DNA from: Haematobia irritans
Lineage: Eukaryota > Arthropoda > Insecta > Diptera > Muscidae
Assembly: GCF_050003625.1 (NCBI RefSeq)
Contig: NC_134397.1
Location: 197,429,063-197,493,062, forward strand
DNA: 64,000 nt
Direction of reading: 5' to 3'
Part shown: one piece after another, positions 49,901-60,292 of the stretch
Layout: every line of letters starts with the position of its first letter
Numbering within the stretch: the stretch's first letter is position 1
Position numbers and translations under genes: made by a program
The notes under the pieces: generated by a model
What the model saw: only the letters and a program-made list of their open reading frames with translations
What the model was told of the DNA's origin: nothing
Databases searched by the model: none

Positions 49901-52900
49901 TCTAACGAACAACAAATTATAAAATTGTTAGGTTATAACTTGTTTCTCAAAGCATATTTATTAACCAAAAGTTGTTTTTGGTATAAATTTGCACTGTAAT
50001 ATACTTATAAGTTCTTAAATGCGATCAGCAAATATTTTGGTTGCTGTTATGCCTCTATATGATAAAGAGTTTTGTGCAAATGCTATAGATATTCATAAAA
50101 TAGTGTTTTAATTGTGTTACGATGCCCCTAAGTTGACATTTTTATTTGTTTCAGCCAAACTAAAACATATTTTAATGTAATCGAGGTTAAATAGGTTAAT
50201 AGCAGACAATGTTTGTTATTTTAGTAAACAGTGACTGCTTTTCCTTTTTCATCAGACTTTTCTGCTGTTTTTACTAACAAATTTCTTTGGGTGTAAGATA
50301 ACAAATATGTCGCAACAAATGTACACTTTTGAAATGTGTCCCGTTTTCAGTGTGTCCAAGTTTAGGAGGTTTCACTGTAGTATTAATCACCGACCCTAAT
50401 TAATTACACAAGGGAACAATGGTTCTGTAGATTAAGTAATGAATATTGTTTTTAAGAGAATATTGTTTAGGAGTTTCGGATTTTGTTATGGTGAACCGTT
50501 TTCAAGTAATTCCAATATATGTAGCGGAAGTGCCTTAATTTTGAACATAACGGTATATCTCGAAAAGTCGAACTGATAGAAAAAAAAAACCAAGTGCAGA
50601 TTTGGATTCAGCGACCTCAAATTATTAAGAATTTGCTATAAATTTCAAATCAACACAAAAAAGTTCAATTTTGTTCCCTCGTGTTATTAATCAAATTAAA
50701 AATTAGCTAAATTAATTCATGTGATTGATTTTTGTTCTGATTAAAAAAAAGGTTTGAATCAAATAGTTTTTTAATTTAATATTTTTGAAGATTTTAATTA
50801 GAAATATAGAGATAATATTTTTCTTTAGAAATTTTGATTTTATTCGTTCTTATTATTTGATAATATTTTTCTATGAAGGGTGATGTTTTTCAAAGCAATG
50901 GACGGTTATAAAAGGAAATTTATGGCATAATTATTCGACTTTTACTTTCAAAATAAAAAAAAAGAATTTAAAACGGATCTGAAAAAAATATGGTTAACTT
51001 TACTATAAGCAATGGATGGTTATGAAAGGAAATTTATGGCATAATTATTCGACTTTTACTTAAAAAAAAAAAAAAGAATTTAAAACGGATCTGAGAAAAA
51101 TTATGGTTAATTTTACTATAATGTACATTGCATAAGTGTAATTTATCAAAGAAAATATTTAAAAAAAAACCATCCCAGACTGTGGTAAAAAATAAAACCA
51201 CAAGCATCTATAATTCAATATATACTACTGATAAGAAATGGACAAATAAAACAAAGATAAGATCGGAGTTAAAATAGGGTTAGAGTTGCTGCAATGTACA
51301 TTGTATAAATTACCAAAAATATAAAACAAACTCACAAAATTAAAAACGTAAGCATTAATAATTCAATATATTCTACAGATAAAAAATGGAAAAGAGAAAT
51401 AAAGATAACGAATAAATTTTACCGAGCAAATGCAATACCTAATAATATTGTTTTTAGCGTTATTTAGATAAAAGAATCAATGGCTACCAATCAATATCAA
51501 TAGATGTTTGTTTCTCGATGTCAAACTGAATGCCGTCGGCTAAACCAATGAATTTGTGAATAACCGGCAAACTAAATAATCAACAATTTTCAAACTAATC
51601 TTACACTCATAAAGTGTGTTAAAAACAACAGTCAGTGTCTGCTGTGATATTGTATTTCAGGGTATCGCAAACAACAAAGTGTAAAATTCTTAGGTTTTAA
51701 AATGCCACCAAAAGGGACTCAAAAATATATGAACAGAACTTTTTAAATTAATATTAAAAAAATGGATTATAATCAAAAAAAAGCTGTACAATTAAAAAGA
51801 ATGGCCAAGTCTTGTTTTTGTAAAATATCAATTAGCAGCATTATTATACGCAATATTTCATTAAAAATTTTTATAAATTTTAAAATGGTTTGAACCATTT
51901 AACCTGTCTTTTTAGTTTTGCAGAAATTTGGACGTTTATTATTTAGAGATATCTCAAACTATATGAACGTTCAACACTATATCGTTTCTTGGAAACTAAC
52001 ATTGTTCATTTTTTTTAAATACGGTTATCGGTCAGTGCATCTTCCTTTAGTGGGATTGGGAAAAACATAAAGCATTCTAACTACATCGAGAAACATGAGG
52101 AAAATTGGATATTGATAAAGTAACACTTCTGAAATTCACTCAAATGGTCAATAGAAAAGCATTTGATTTTCTATAAATTTTACTTTTATACAATGAGGAA
52201 ATAAAATATGGATTTGATATAGTGAATGTCACAGCTTAAAATATAATTCTTAATTCAATTTAGCTTACAGCGACTGCTACGCGGTATACAACGATTTCCC
52301 GATGAGACCGCACCACACCAGGGAAAACAAGCAACTATTGCATCAAGTTGCTCATATGTATCGCTAATGACTACGCACGCAATTGTTTTGATGCATTGTT
52401 TTGTTTTTATAATTGCCAGCGAAGAGGCATTGTATTGCAAAAAAGCAAAATTAGTATCGTTTCGTTTTATAATCAACATCAACAAACATAAATAAGGTGG
52501 GTTATCCATTTGTTTAGCATTATTATGAGAAAAATAACATACATACAAAGATTACGGAAAGAGAAAAATTGGGAAGAAACGAACAAAATAGAAAAAACCA
52601 TTTATTAAAACGCACCCGGTTAGACAAGTAAACCATCATCCCGAAAAGTTTTAGCAACATATCAGGGAAAAAGGCAATGAGGGGAACATACTTGAGTTCG
52701 AAACTTCCTTCACGTATTGCAAAGCCAAACGTTTCAAGTAATTGGCATCATCTTCGGCCACAAAGAAGCCCATAAAATTTTGACTCATATATAGTTCTAA
52801 TTTAATTGGACGATCCAATAGAGCTCCGGTCATATCCACAACTTGCTTTAGAGCTTTTGACAACTGCAGGGAGCATTCATCTGGAGCCTGCAAAGCAAAA

Positions 52901-54039
52901 CATGCTTATGTATAAATAAAAATTAAATGTTTAGTTTTTTTTTTTTAATACCTTAAAGAAAGAAACTAGAGTGATGTGAGGCACGTAGTTATGAGCTCCA
53001 TTCCATCCACATAATTGTCTTGATTTGGTCCAAAAGTCTTCAAGTTGTTGCAGAAATGGCCCCGTAGGGCATGCGTAAAGAATATATTCACGAGGTGTGC
53101 ATTCATCGAGAGTCGTGTCATTTACATGAGCCAATAGCCAATCTGAAGCTATTTGAACTCCACGATTTCCTGTAGACGCTAGAGCTTTTTCACTGGAAAA
53201 AAGAAAAAAAATTAAAAGAATTTCTTGCCAACATAAATGAATATCCAATTTTAACTTATTTTCAAGCTAGAAGTAATACAAAAGAATAACTAGGTTCTCA
53301 CATAAACGTGATTTCATTTTCACGATTCTAAAGTTCTATCCAGCTCTTGAAAATAATGAAAAGCCAAATGTTTTGAATACTATGGGGTCTCAGGAGAAGA
53401 TCTTCAATAATTGCCACGAAAAGCGAAACTGGTCCGGACCCCGGAGGATGTAGTACTTGTGGGTAAATATGGAAAATGCAGACACGATTAATTCCTTTAG
53501 CATTTTTGAGTTATTTTTCTAAACGTAACAAAAAATTTAAATAGATTTTCGCTGCGAAATCCAAGCATATGGTATTTTAAATCTTATTAAAACCGCGACG
53601 AAAAATGTCTTACACATACATAATTATAATAAATTTCAAAAAATACGCGAACAAACCTTTTGTTATGATGATCCAGCAATAGTTAGGTTGTGATATTTGC
53701 TAAAATCCAACAATAGTGTGTTTCTACGTTTGACATCTCCTGTTTATGTCTGTTATCAGTGAAAGGTGAATGACATATATCTAAAGAAGAAGGTCACTCC
53801 ACCCCCACCCCACGCAGTAGCAAAAAATCAATAACAAAAAACTTATATAGACAATTATAATTTAGCCACTACTCTTAATTTTGAATTAAAAACAGTAGGC
53901 CAATATCGAAAATGCTAAGAACTTACGCTCTATGTTTCTGGAAGCCCATTTGTAATAGAGTTTGAATCGGAGTTAAATGCTGCTTGGAAATCCTTGTAGG
54001 TGTCTGATTTTTACGTGGCGGTAAAGTAGCATTAGCCAT
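37969..54039 (-). CDS. UBASH3: UBASH3 (Sts-like) UBA-SH3-histidine phosphatase (713 aa, 9 exons)
   Basis: Exons are 53927-54039, 52952-53192, 52692-52887, 46781-46950, 46280-46616, 45781-46213, 38584-38750, 38270-38515 and 37969-38207; all phases join. In vertebrates these proteins bind ubiquitin and dephosphorylate Syk/Zap-70-type kinases. Domains in order: UBA (about residues 24-60, [11 protein letters not shown] then [13 protein letters not shown]); the 2H-phosphoesterase-like region with HITLVSFF and [11 protein letters not shown]3 (LRIGDYIYL to LPVNYTE); and a phosphoglycerate-mutase-type phosphatase with MRHGERVD (catalytic H461) and [10 protein letters not shown] (H643). Introns are swollen by a copia element, a SINE and MITEs (intron 6), and by a dispersed repeat and a mariner (intron 3). 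The 3' exons are duplicated in block A. Fly counterpart: CG13604, from memory. Confidence 0.93.
38850..40130. repeat. Dispersed repeat, TACCCTCCACCAT family, split by a SINE
   Basis: Diverged text typical of the family (ATTATGGACCTATATGGACT, GGGGATCGGTTTAAATGGGG, CGACCTACACCAATAAAAAC, ATTTCGATGTGTTGTAGGCG) lies on both sides of 39207-39783. It is in UBASH3 intron 6. Confidence 0.65.
39207..39783 (+). mobile_element. Composite tRNA-derived SINE insertion with 11-bp target duplication
   Basis: The direct repeat CTAACGTCGCG flanks the insert at 39196-39206 and 39784-39794. Inside are a 33-nt body fragment, one full monomer (39240-39582) and a third copy lacking its head (39583-39783). The full monomer has a tRNA-like head with an A-box-like TGGTGCAATGG at 39250-39260 and a canonical B box GGTTCGATTCC at 39294-39304. 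A TATAAAAAGGAGG body and a CCTAACCTAACC tail follow. Internal RNA polymerase III promoter boxes and the target duplication define it as a SINE mobilised by a LINE. Confidence 0.9.
40138..40862. mobile_element. Two adjacent AATTGA-rich MITE-like elements
   Basis: Copies at 40138-40425 and 40558-40862 share TCAATCACGAAATTAATTGA near the start, AATCACAGAAATGATA inside and TTCGTGAAATTTTTTT-TGTGTA at the end. The ends are partly complementary. A short internal array of AATTAAAAGTCAATTAAAA is expanded in the second copy. Fragments of the same family occur near 48545-48620 and 50690-50790. Confidence 0.6.
41163..41375 (+). repeat. copia 5' LTR
   Basis: 213 bp with TG..CA termini. It differs from the 3' LTR at a single base in CTCATTTTACTAA versus CTCATTTAACTAA, which implies a very recent insertion. 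Confidence 0.95.
41450..41959 (+). pseudogene. copia-type gag, interrupted
   Basis: Starts at an ATG about 75 nt after the primer-binding site. It encodes a UBN2/copia gag domain ([24 protein letters not shown]-type [22 protein letters not shown]). The frame stops at 41957-41959. The continuation (about 41952-42045) reads in another frame, and the CCHC zinc knuckle (42059-42100) is back in the first frame, so two compensating shifts or an indel cluster separate capsid from nucleocapsid. Whether this is a lesion or programmed is not resolvable here; a lesion is more likely. Confidence 0.8.
42059..45343 (+). CDS. copia-type polyprotein: zinc knuckle, protease, integrase, RT, RNase H
   Basis: One open frame from the CCHC knuckle to the stop before the 3' LTR; the first ATG inside it is at 42215. 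The order PR-IN-RT-RH is that of copia. Motifs: protease DSGAS; integrase HHCC region near HARMGHLNH and CVSCLKGK, then the catalytic core ([15 protein letters not shown], the [13 protein letters not shown] glutamate); reverse transcriptase YVDDLLIF; RNase H CDADYASD and STTEAEYMA. It has no stop codons, consistent with the near-identical LTRs. The protein acts only in the element's own replication cycle. Confidence 0.92.
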   Translation, partial: CFNCNRFGHIATNCRDKKKIDNINSAHGFCTVFVAGAINPNDWFVDSGASLHMSMRVDWFTEVKESHIKEIFVANKERLPVKGVGDIKMQLKIDGELLDITIFNVLYVPELTANLLSVSQIVKRGYTVEFLDKKCVISKNNKIVATASQKDSMYKLDGHTNHMCMIAKSGSFSLWHARMGHLNHQDMLKTQKRVNGMKFEMSLTEKCVSCLKGKMSRKPFKKSTSSTKDLLELVHSDLCGPMEETSIGGAKYFMIFIDDFSRKIFVYFLQAKTEVPALFLHFKSRVENETGKKIKCLRTDNGTEYCNQQLSSILINSGIQHQTTVPYSPQQNGAAERANRTIVEKARCMLFHAGLPKKFWAEAVANAVYVINRSVSASVAKNIPQKMWTGEELDLSHLRIFGCRAIAYVPKEKRKKWDAKSQEFVFVGYCEDTKGYRLLELDGLRLVKSRDVEFFEDEFPQRQSNSEFDGYKFLDVVYKIGCQQESDGTDDDTTNGDGTNVSDGTNGDGGTVCSNVFEDTVELSTDSESSGSFYDPPEQNQVETELETNENNTVRRSARTPKPVHMKDYYLYLVEADVVDDPLSVDEALNSVEYKQWRQAMVAEYKSLMDNNTWALVDLPPNTKPIKCKWVFKKKRDENGFVQRYKARLVIKGCSQRPGIDFQETYSPVVRYTSIRYLLSIAAKYDLEIEQMDAVTAFLQGDLDEQIYMVPPEGVYSDTNGKVCKLNKAIYGLKQASRQWNIKLDTVLKSLKLKQSKLDPCIYFDISGSNIFIIAVYVDDLLIFTNNTELKKKVKQELQRTFSMKDLGEAKSCVGLRIRRDHQKGEIYIDQSTYAAEFLKRFNMDECKPVSTPFDLNVKLTKPRSDLKCSDNIPYQEAIGCLLYLVQGTRPDLAYAVNYLSKFNNNFDNSHWTAVKRIFRYLKGTIDTKITYKKNADFEICGYCDADYASDLSDRRSCTGYVFIHQGAISWNSKRQTTVALSTTEAEYMAMAAAVQEAEWLRQFQQDLFENLNDGGILIYCDNKSALNLASTDAYHARSKHIDVRHHFVREKLNDGHIRLQYESSENMAADFLTKPVTKEKLFKCASILGLTFV
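45361..45573 (+). repeat. copia 3' LTR
   Basis: 213-bp partner of the 5' LTR, directly after TTTTAGTGGAGG and directly before the right target duplication GTACA. Confidence 0.95.
47820..48420 (-). repeat. Dispersed repeat, TACCCTCCACCAT family, compact copy
   Basis: Bounded by TATACCCTCCACCATAGGAT on the left and AACCATGGTGGAGGGTAC on the right, with ACGGCCGTATATACTTG outside. The interior has TAGCCCCCATATAAACCGAT and related units. In UBASH3 intron 3. The open frames in it follow the repeat and are not genes. Confidence 0.75.
48685..48701 (+). repeat. Homopolymer of 17 G
   Basis: Uninterrupted run of 17 G in AT-rich DNA. Likely to form G-quadruplex and prone to length error in assembly. 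Confidence 0.9.
48800..49725 (+). mobile_element. Tc1/mariner-superfamily element with internal deletion
   Basis: Inverted ends of about 30 bp: GTTAAATTGTAAGGGCCGAT on the left, and the complement of ATCGGCCCTTGAAATTTTAA on the right, both next to GTTG/CAAC. Total length about 925 bp, short for an autonomous mariner. No clear TA duplication was seen. In UBASH3 intron 3. Confidence 0.8.
48914..49618 (+). pseudogene. mariner-like transposase, N-terminal half mostly missing (234 codons)
   Basis: The frame starts [12 protein letters not shown], typical of the DNA-binding start. It then jumps almost at once to the catalytic core [13 protein letters not shown], so most of the helix-turn-helix region is missing. 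Catalytic acidic residues: SDEAHF, WFQQDGF and [11 protein letters not shown]. The spacing between the second and third is 37 residues, as in DD37D-type elements. The usual QQDGATCHT-like motif is altered to [10 protein letters not shown]. The frame is open to a natural stop, but the loss of the DNA-binding part makes activity unlikely. Confidence 0.8.
49726..52691. other. UBASH3 intron 3, remaining part
   Basis: AT-rich with no gene. It contains a tandem duplication at about 50896-51120 and a fragment of the AATTGA-rich MITE near 50690-50790. Confidence 0.5.
50896..51120 (+). repeat. Tandem duplication of ~112 bp
   Basis: Two adjacent copies starting GCAATGGACGGTTATAAAAG and GCAATGGATGGTTATGAAAG, both containing GGCATAATTATTCGACTTTT and AATTTAAAACGGATCTGA. 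They differ at few sites and in an A-tract length. Confidence 0.85.
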
Positions 54040-55654
54040 TTTTAATGTTAGTGTTCTTTGTATAAATTAAACAATACTCCGACAACTATGCGCTAGTTTA
54101 TTTGATTTTATTGAAAATTCACTATATTCAATTTAAATTTTGTATGTACTATCAGTGAAAATTTTTGGTAAAAACAAACTACACACCACAAACACCACAT
54201 AGACAAATGAATGTAGATACGACCGAGGAGTCGAGTGACAGATGGATTTGTTTATCTACTGTTGTTTTAGATAATTATGTCTGCAAAGATAACGATAACA
54301 AATCGATAAATTAAAAGGAAATAATGGGACCTTATGGTATGTTGAACGATATACCATATAATAGCTCCGTTCGAGAACCCGATAATTTTTGATAATTATT
54401 AGAAATTTTTACTGGAAGTCGTTCGTTTACACCAAAACGCCAGCAAAAGAGAGCCGTAGAGAGACTACATTTGACAGTTATGAGATAGAGAAATTGCAAG
54501 TTTTTGCTAGAGATTTTTTTCCCAGTAAAATCTTGCAAACCATAGCATACGTTGCCAGCTGGTTATTGCCCAACAAACACAAGTATGAGCATTTTTCGTA
54601 GGTAACGCCATATCAATTTGATAGTGAATCTCATCTTCAACATTAGTTCAAATGGCCTTGCATATTGCTTGCCTTCAACAAATTTTCCAATGGATTTGAA
54701 GCATTAATATTAAATTTAGTTTGAAAAGTTGTTGCTACTATATTGAGAAATTGTTGCTAACGTGTTGAATTCTACTGTTGAGGGTAATGTCTGTTTTTTG
54801 TTGAGAACGCGATTTTCTCAACAATTTCTCTGATTGAATTCTAAGCTAATTCTTTGAACAAATATTTGAAAGCGTATTGAATATAAGCATTTTTCCAATG
54901 TATGTGTTTATTGGGTGATAACAAACAGAGTACCAATACAATGTACATGTTCGGCAACTACGATTGGAAGTTAAATACACAGGATTCGTTTTTTGTTTTC
55001 AATGTTTTAGCAGCTGAAATTTTCAATGTGCAAATAGTTATTGGATACCGTTCGTGTACTTTTCAGCAACTTTAAGCAAAGAGTGTAAAATACACTCTTA
55101 CTCTCTTGCTAGTTTTTACTGGATATTTTTTATTGGAAAAGTACGCGAACAGACCTAATATCGCAGCAAAAAAATTTGGAAGTTCTAAAGGCACAACTTT
55201 AAAAGAACTTCCAAAAATGTCCTCCCAAAGAAGTTCTTTACTTTAACTGCACAGAAAGTTAATTTGAGTCAATTTTTGTCGTTTTTTTATATTTTTAATC
55301 GTAAATTTGAACTTTTTTTGTTTCAAATAGGTTAAAAACATATTAAGAAATAATATGTTACAATGTTACAAATTATTTAAATTTTGCGAAAAATTCTAAT
55401 TCTATTCTAGAAAAATTGCGAATTTTTGAAAAGATTTAATTTCAAAAGTCCCAGACAAGCTGAGAATGCATTAAAAATCATAAAAAATGGTAAAAGTTAT
55501 TTATTTGTCAAAGTATAACAACATTTCTTAATTCACATCAAAAACACGGAATAAAAAATGGTACAAATTATTTATTTGTCAAAGTATAACAACATTTCTT
55601 AATTCTTAATTCACAAAAACACGGAATTCGCATCACATCTTAACCCTGACAACA
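54040..55654. other. UBASH3 5' flank, no gene recognised
   Basis: Contains the UBASH3 promoter by position. No coding sequence supported; scattered A/T tracts and a short duplicated segment near 55500-55620 (TGGTACAAATTATTTATTTG type). Confidence 0.45.
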
Positions 55655-56710
55655 TTTTTTGAATATGATGGCTCTTCTGAGAATCCCCACCACTTCGAAA
55701 ACAATCGTATACGACATCCAAAACTCGTCGGAAAATCGCCGTCACTATTGAGAAGTTGTATCACGCCAAGTTACTACAAAAAAGTATCGCATGAGTGCAA
55801 TTATTATGTGCCGTTTTTATAAATTTAGAACGACGCCAATAAGAGCCCCTTCAAACAATCAGAAAAAGTGCATTTTAAGATAGTTGTAAAAGAATAATTT
55901 TGGTCAAGTAACACACGATTGTTTAGGCGTTTATTAATTTAATTAAACATTTATAAATTCTTATAAATATAACATTTATACCACTATCACAACACATTTA
56001 AGGCCGGTATGCACCTCCAGCGAAAAATTTCATTCCCATAAGAAATGCATTGCTATTTATGCTAACGAAATTTTCGGTAGCGTTCAATTTCGTAAGCTGG
56101 TACGCACCTCTAATGAAAATAACAGGGTTGTCAAAAGCCTATTTTGGCAGCAAACATTTAATTTATTACAATCATTGTGTGCGTAAAAGTTTTAAAAGGT
56201 CTGTAAATAATAAACAATTTATTTGAGGAATATTTGGAACATATATTAACAATTTTTAAAAGCGATTAGCTGGTTTAAAATTTGTGTATACAGCCCTGTT
56301 TTTTTGTTGTAGACTTAAATAAATTTTTGCTACCGAAAATTTCGCTAGAGGTGCATACCGGCCTTTAACATAAATTTTTTCATTAATAATAGAATGATGT
56401 TAATTTACAAGTGGCAAGTTACATGTTGCATCGTCTATCATCTAGTGTTTTTATTATCGATGGAGCCAGTTTTCATGTTTTCAGCACTTCATTATCGATT
56501 TTATTTAAATAAATTATAAGAAGCTAGTTGCTCTTGGAGTTTCACAAAATATAAAATGGCTCTTGTAACAATAGTGATGGCAAAATACATTTCATACGCT
56601 TCCCCCATCACAGTTGGCGATTGTTGCAGTGTCACTTACGAGTCTGTGGTAGCGATGAGGATGAAATGGAACTTTGAAATGCTGGCAGGGAAGAAGTGTT
56701 GCAAATGCCG
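55655..56710 (+). repeat. Repeat R, copy outside the duplicated blocks
   Basis: Collinear with 35783-36575 but interrupted by the MITE at 56001-56364. Divergence is clearly higher than between blocks A and B, so R is an older dispersed repeat carried along in the block duplication. Confidence 0.75.
56001..56364. mobile_element. MITE with AGGCCGGTATGCACCTC termini
   Basis: Perfect 17-bp terminal inverted repeats (AGGCCGGTATGCACCTC and complement) flanked by TTA on both sides (55998-56000 and 56365-56367). It interrupts repeat R. A 3-bp TTA target fits PIF/Harbinger-type elements. A second internal inverted segment starts GGTGCGTACC-like near 56095. Confidence 0.75.
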
Positions 56711-57000
56711 TGCAATGCCTGTTGAAATGGTGGACATACGTCCTATGACAAGCCCATGCTAAATTCATCGCTTCTGCGTTGATTTTGCACCACTTCCGGA
56801 TCCAAAATGAACATTTTCACTACTTTTTTGGCGACGCCTGTTTTGCTGGGTATCTGAAATCTGCATTCATAGGAAAAAGACTGCTGTAAATAACCGACAC
56901 TGACTGCTTCTTTTCAGCAGACATTTTTTTCTAAAACAGGAGTCTTTGAGAATTACATTGGACCTCTGAACAACTTCAAACATTAATACATTTGTCCTTA

Positions 57001-57316
57001 TGTTAGGTACAGTTGAAGCCCGATGCTCACTTAGACTATTCAGTACATTGTGATACAACAGTGGTGAACTTCTCTATTATCACTGAGTGCTACCCGATTC
57101 TGTGTTTAGCTCAATGACATGTGACCTACTTTTTATAGCTGAGTCCGAACGGTGAAACCATTTACAAAAGCTTTGAAACACCTAGAAATATTACCAGCAT
57201 TGCTGAGAGGGGATAATCCACCACTGAAAAATTTTTGTGTTTGGTCGAAACTGGATTTGAACCCACGACCCTGTGTATGCAGACGGTCATGCTAACCATT
57301 GCACCACGGTGGCTCC
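57001..57316 (-). mobile_element. SINE, near full length
   Basis: Minus-strand copy of the family at 39240-39582. It has the head GCCACCGTGGTGCAATGG, B box GGTTCAAATCC (about 57252-57262), the AGTAGGTCACATGTCATTGA body and a short CCTAAC tail. More diverged than the copy in UBASH3. Confidence 0.85.
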
Positions 57317-57369
57317 CCCATATATTCACGAACGTCTTCCAGTCACGGTTGCGACTCGAGCCAAAAATA

Positions 57370-57470
57370 ATAATAGCAAATTTTGTCAAAATTTTATTTC
57401 TATAGAAAATTTTGTCAACATTTTATTTCTATAGAAAATTTTGTCAAATTTTATTACTACAGAAAATTTT
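57370..57470 (-). repeat. TTTTCTATAGAAA minisatellite, short array
   Basis: Three to four units of AAATTTTATTTCTATAGAAA type followed by ATTTTGTCA, the reverse orientation of the array at 18780-19225. Confidence 0.75.
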
Positions 57471-57539
57471 GTACCAATTCAACATGAACAAATTTTGTTA
57501 ATTCTCACAGCAATTTTTCATGAAATGAATGAAATTGTG

Positions 57540-58000
57540 TTTTTGGTATATATTTTAAAGAGAAAATATCAAGTAAAAATTTTGTCGGAAGAGCGAGTTT
57601 TCGAGATACCGACCCTTGAAAATTGACGTATTGGTGGCCGGTCTTCGGCCGGGGTTTAAGACTTTCTCCTATGGACAGGGTCCAAAGTGGGCTAACGCGA
57701 ACCCAAAGTGGACAGGTGGGTTTGAGACTTTCTCCTATGGACAGAGTCCAAAGTGGACTAACGCGAACCCAGGACCTCTCCGGGTCCATGTTGTTCTAAA
57801 TATATTACTTTTAGGATGATTATATGCGATGGATACTAAATCCAATATACGTGATAATGAAAACTTTAGGGGCCCGCAATTCCGAAAATAGGTCTTTCGG
57901 ACAAAAAGTTGTATAATGCATTTTGTGTTTAGAATCGAAAAGTCTACACGCTGGCCAAAAATTGGACCAATCGAACCACTTATACTAAAGTAGATTTAAG
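57540..58000 (+). repeat. Dispersed repeat family 1, copy 2
   Basis: Matches 10035-10520. A segment containing CTTTCTCCTATGGACAG and GGGCTAACGCGAACCCA is present twice in tandem here (about 57660-57705 and 57727-57770), but once in copy 1. Confidence 0.65.
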
Positions 58001-58222
58001 CCTATTTATAAATTCCTTTTTGTGTCTTGCAACTTTTTACAATATAATTTTTATAGGAATATTACGCGAACACACCTTATGTCAGCTCCTATGAAGACGT
58101 TCTGCGTTTTTAAGCAAAGTAATTGAAACTAATGTTGGCGTGATAATTCTTGGCCAAATAATTCTTCTTGCACTGGAAAAACAATAATCGACATCTCCTA
58201 AAATTGTGTGGATCGTCTCAAA

Positions 58223-59553
58223 ATGGCGAAATTAAATACTTGTTTTGTACTGACTATATTTATTTTCCTGCTTTGTTCTTTTTCTTGCGGCGAGAAAAAG
58301 TCGAAGAAATATTCAAGAGAAGCTAATGACCCGCATTTCGAGCAAGTCAAAAGTGAAACTTATGATCCGGACTTCAGAAATTTGCCCAGACCTTTTAGAA
58401 TGGCAAAATTAAATTTGGTTTGGTCTAAGGCCCAAAACGTAAGTTTGAATTATGGATAATAGTTTTCTTTTCACTAAGCTCTCTATTTCTTTACATGAAG
58501 CGTTTGACGGAACCAAAGTTAAAATCATTGTACATGGAACTTAAAATACAAGATAAAGAAGAAATTGCATGGAAGCAGTTAAACTCGCAACACAAAGATA
58601 AAGATGGCTTGAAAGAAAATGAGCTACGACGTAAATTGATAGGAATTATGAGCTCGTACGATTTATTGGAGCATTTCGAAGAAACTGAAGACAGGGACAA
58701 AATTAAGCCATACAAGAAATTCCATGACCCCGAAGAGCGCCACATCAACAAAAGTCTTTTTAAAGATAAGAAGCTTAATAAGTTGTGGGAAAAGGCAGAA
58801 GTTTCCGGATTCACTGCAGAGGAATTGAGTTCACTAAAACAAGAATTTGAACATCATCAGGATAAGGTTGATGTCTACTATAGCCTATTGGAAAATCTGG
58901 GTACCAATGTGGATGTAAACAAACATGAGAGTTAGTTCGAATATATCAAACGAATATGATAGAGACTTTTTATATCAATTTGTTCTCTTTCTTTTCAGAT
59001 GCTATTAATGAGGATGAAATGGAGAATTTCAATATGATTTCCAATGATCCCAATGACAATGAAATCGAAACACCAGAGACAGCACGTAGTAAATATGAAA
59101 GTAGCATTAACCAAGTAAGGGATCATCACCGTAGTATTAAGGATCATTATGAACGTCTGGAACGTCTTGTGTCATCGGGTCCGCATAGCCAAGATTTCAT
59201 AGAACCTAAAGTGCAGGGACTTTGGCGTGTTGCTCAATCAAGTAATTTCAGTGAAAAAGAATTATCCTCGATAAAAACTGAACTGCATCATTTTGAGTCT
59301 CGTCTACTAAAGCTACGACATTTGCATGCAGAACATGCCTTACAAAAAGAAAAATACAAGGTAAACAATATAAAATAGTATTTTCTTTCCTAATTACAAA
59401 TACCCCTTCATTTCTTTTCTTTAGAATGAGAAACATCAAGACAAAACAAATCGTTTTGATGAGCTCGAAGAAACGCTTAAAAAGCAAAGCCGTAAAGTGG
59501 AAAAGATTCAAGAGAATATAGAGAAAACTATTTTTAAACATTCTGAACTTTAA
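58223..59553 (+). CDS. LRPAP1: RAP / LRPAP1, ER chaperone of LDL-receptor family (378 aa)
   Basis: Exons are 58223-58438, 58501-58930, 58999-59360 and 59425-59553; phases join. RAP binds newly made LDL-receptor-family proteins in the ER and blocks premature ligand binding. Residues 1-25 are a signal peptide (FVLTIFIFLLCSFSCG). Three helical RAP repeats follow. The second has YKKFHDPEERHINKSLFKDK and KLNKLWEKAEVSGFTAEEL. The third has EPKVQGLWRVAQSSNFSEKE and a long charged C-terminal helix. The last residues are HSEL, a KDEL-type retrieval signal like the HNEL of vertebrate RAP. The ATG at 58223 is chosen because it starts the signal peptide. An AATAAA lies at 59694-59699. Fly counterpart CG8507, from memory. 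Confidence 0.93.
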
Positions 59554-59904
59554 CTTCTCTCTAAAGATTAAACAGATGTGCTGATAAGAAACGCACGAAA
59601 TGAATGGCCAAAATGAATCAAATTTTATTAGTTTGTAAGCTAGTGTTTTCAATAGGAAAATGAAATATTTTTGATAAATCTGTGTATATACCAAATAAAT
59701 TTTCTGTTTCAGTAAAAATTTATTCCATCATTTGAATATATGTGGGTTTGTTTGTTAAAATGTTGCAAATTCTGTCGAAGAACTTGTATATTCGAGTTGG
59801 TTCTTGGTAAATTGGCTGGTAAATTTCAACTCATGACTACATAGAATACTCGGTATTAGGAAGGTATAAACACTTGATTTGCGTAAAGCTAATATATCAA
59901 CCCC

Positions 59905-60030
59905 TGTCAGCATTTAAAAGTTCAATTTTTTATTTATTACATTTACAATAAAATTATAAATACATTTGACTGCTAAGGTCTTAAACTAGTATAGACTCCT
60001 AAGTGACCCTACAACAATCGCCAACTGTGA
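59905..60030 (-). repeat. Repeat R fragment
   Basis: Contains CTGTCAGCATTT and AGTGACCCTACAACAATCGC plus CAACTGTGAT, matching the right part of repeat R in reverse. Degraded. Confidence 0.5.
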
Positions 60031-60292
60031 TTTTTGACACATTTCCCATAAAACTAAAAAATTGGAGGTGGAACATTGTTATTACTCTTAAAACTACTAA
60101 AGGTATGAGATGAAAATATGGTCAAAAGGCATCAGTATCTCAAGGAAAACGAAAAAAGCTTTTGTGGATTTTATAGGGATAATTCTAAGTCATCTTTAAA
60201 CAAATTGAGAATTAATAAATCTACGGATCTAAAAGCAATATTTTATGAGCTCTTACATTTATACATTTGAAAGTTCCTTATAATAGCCCATT

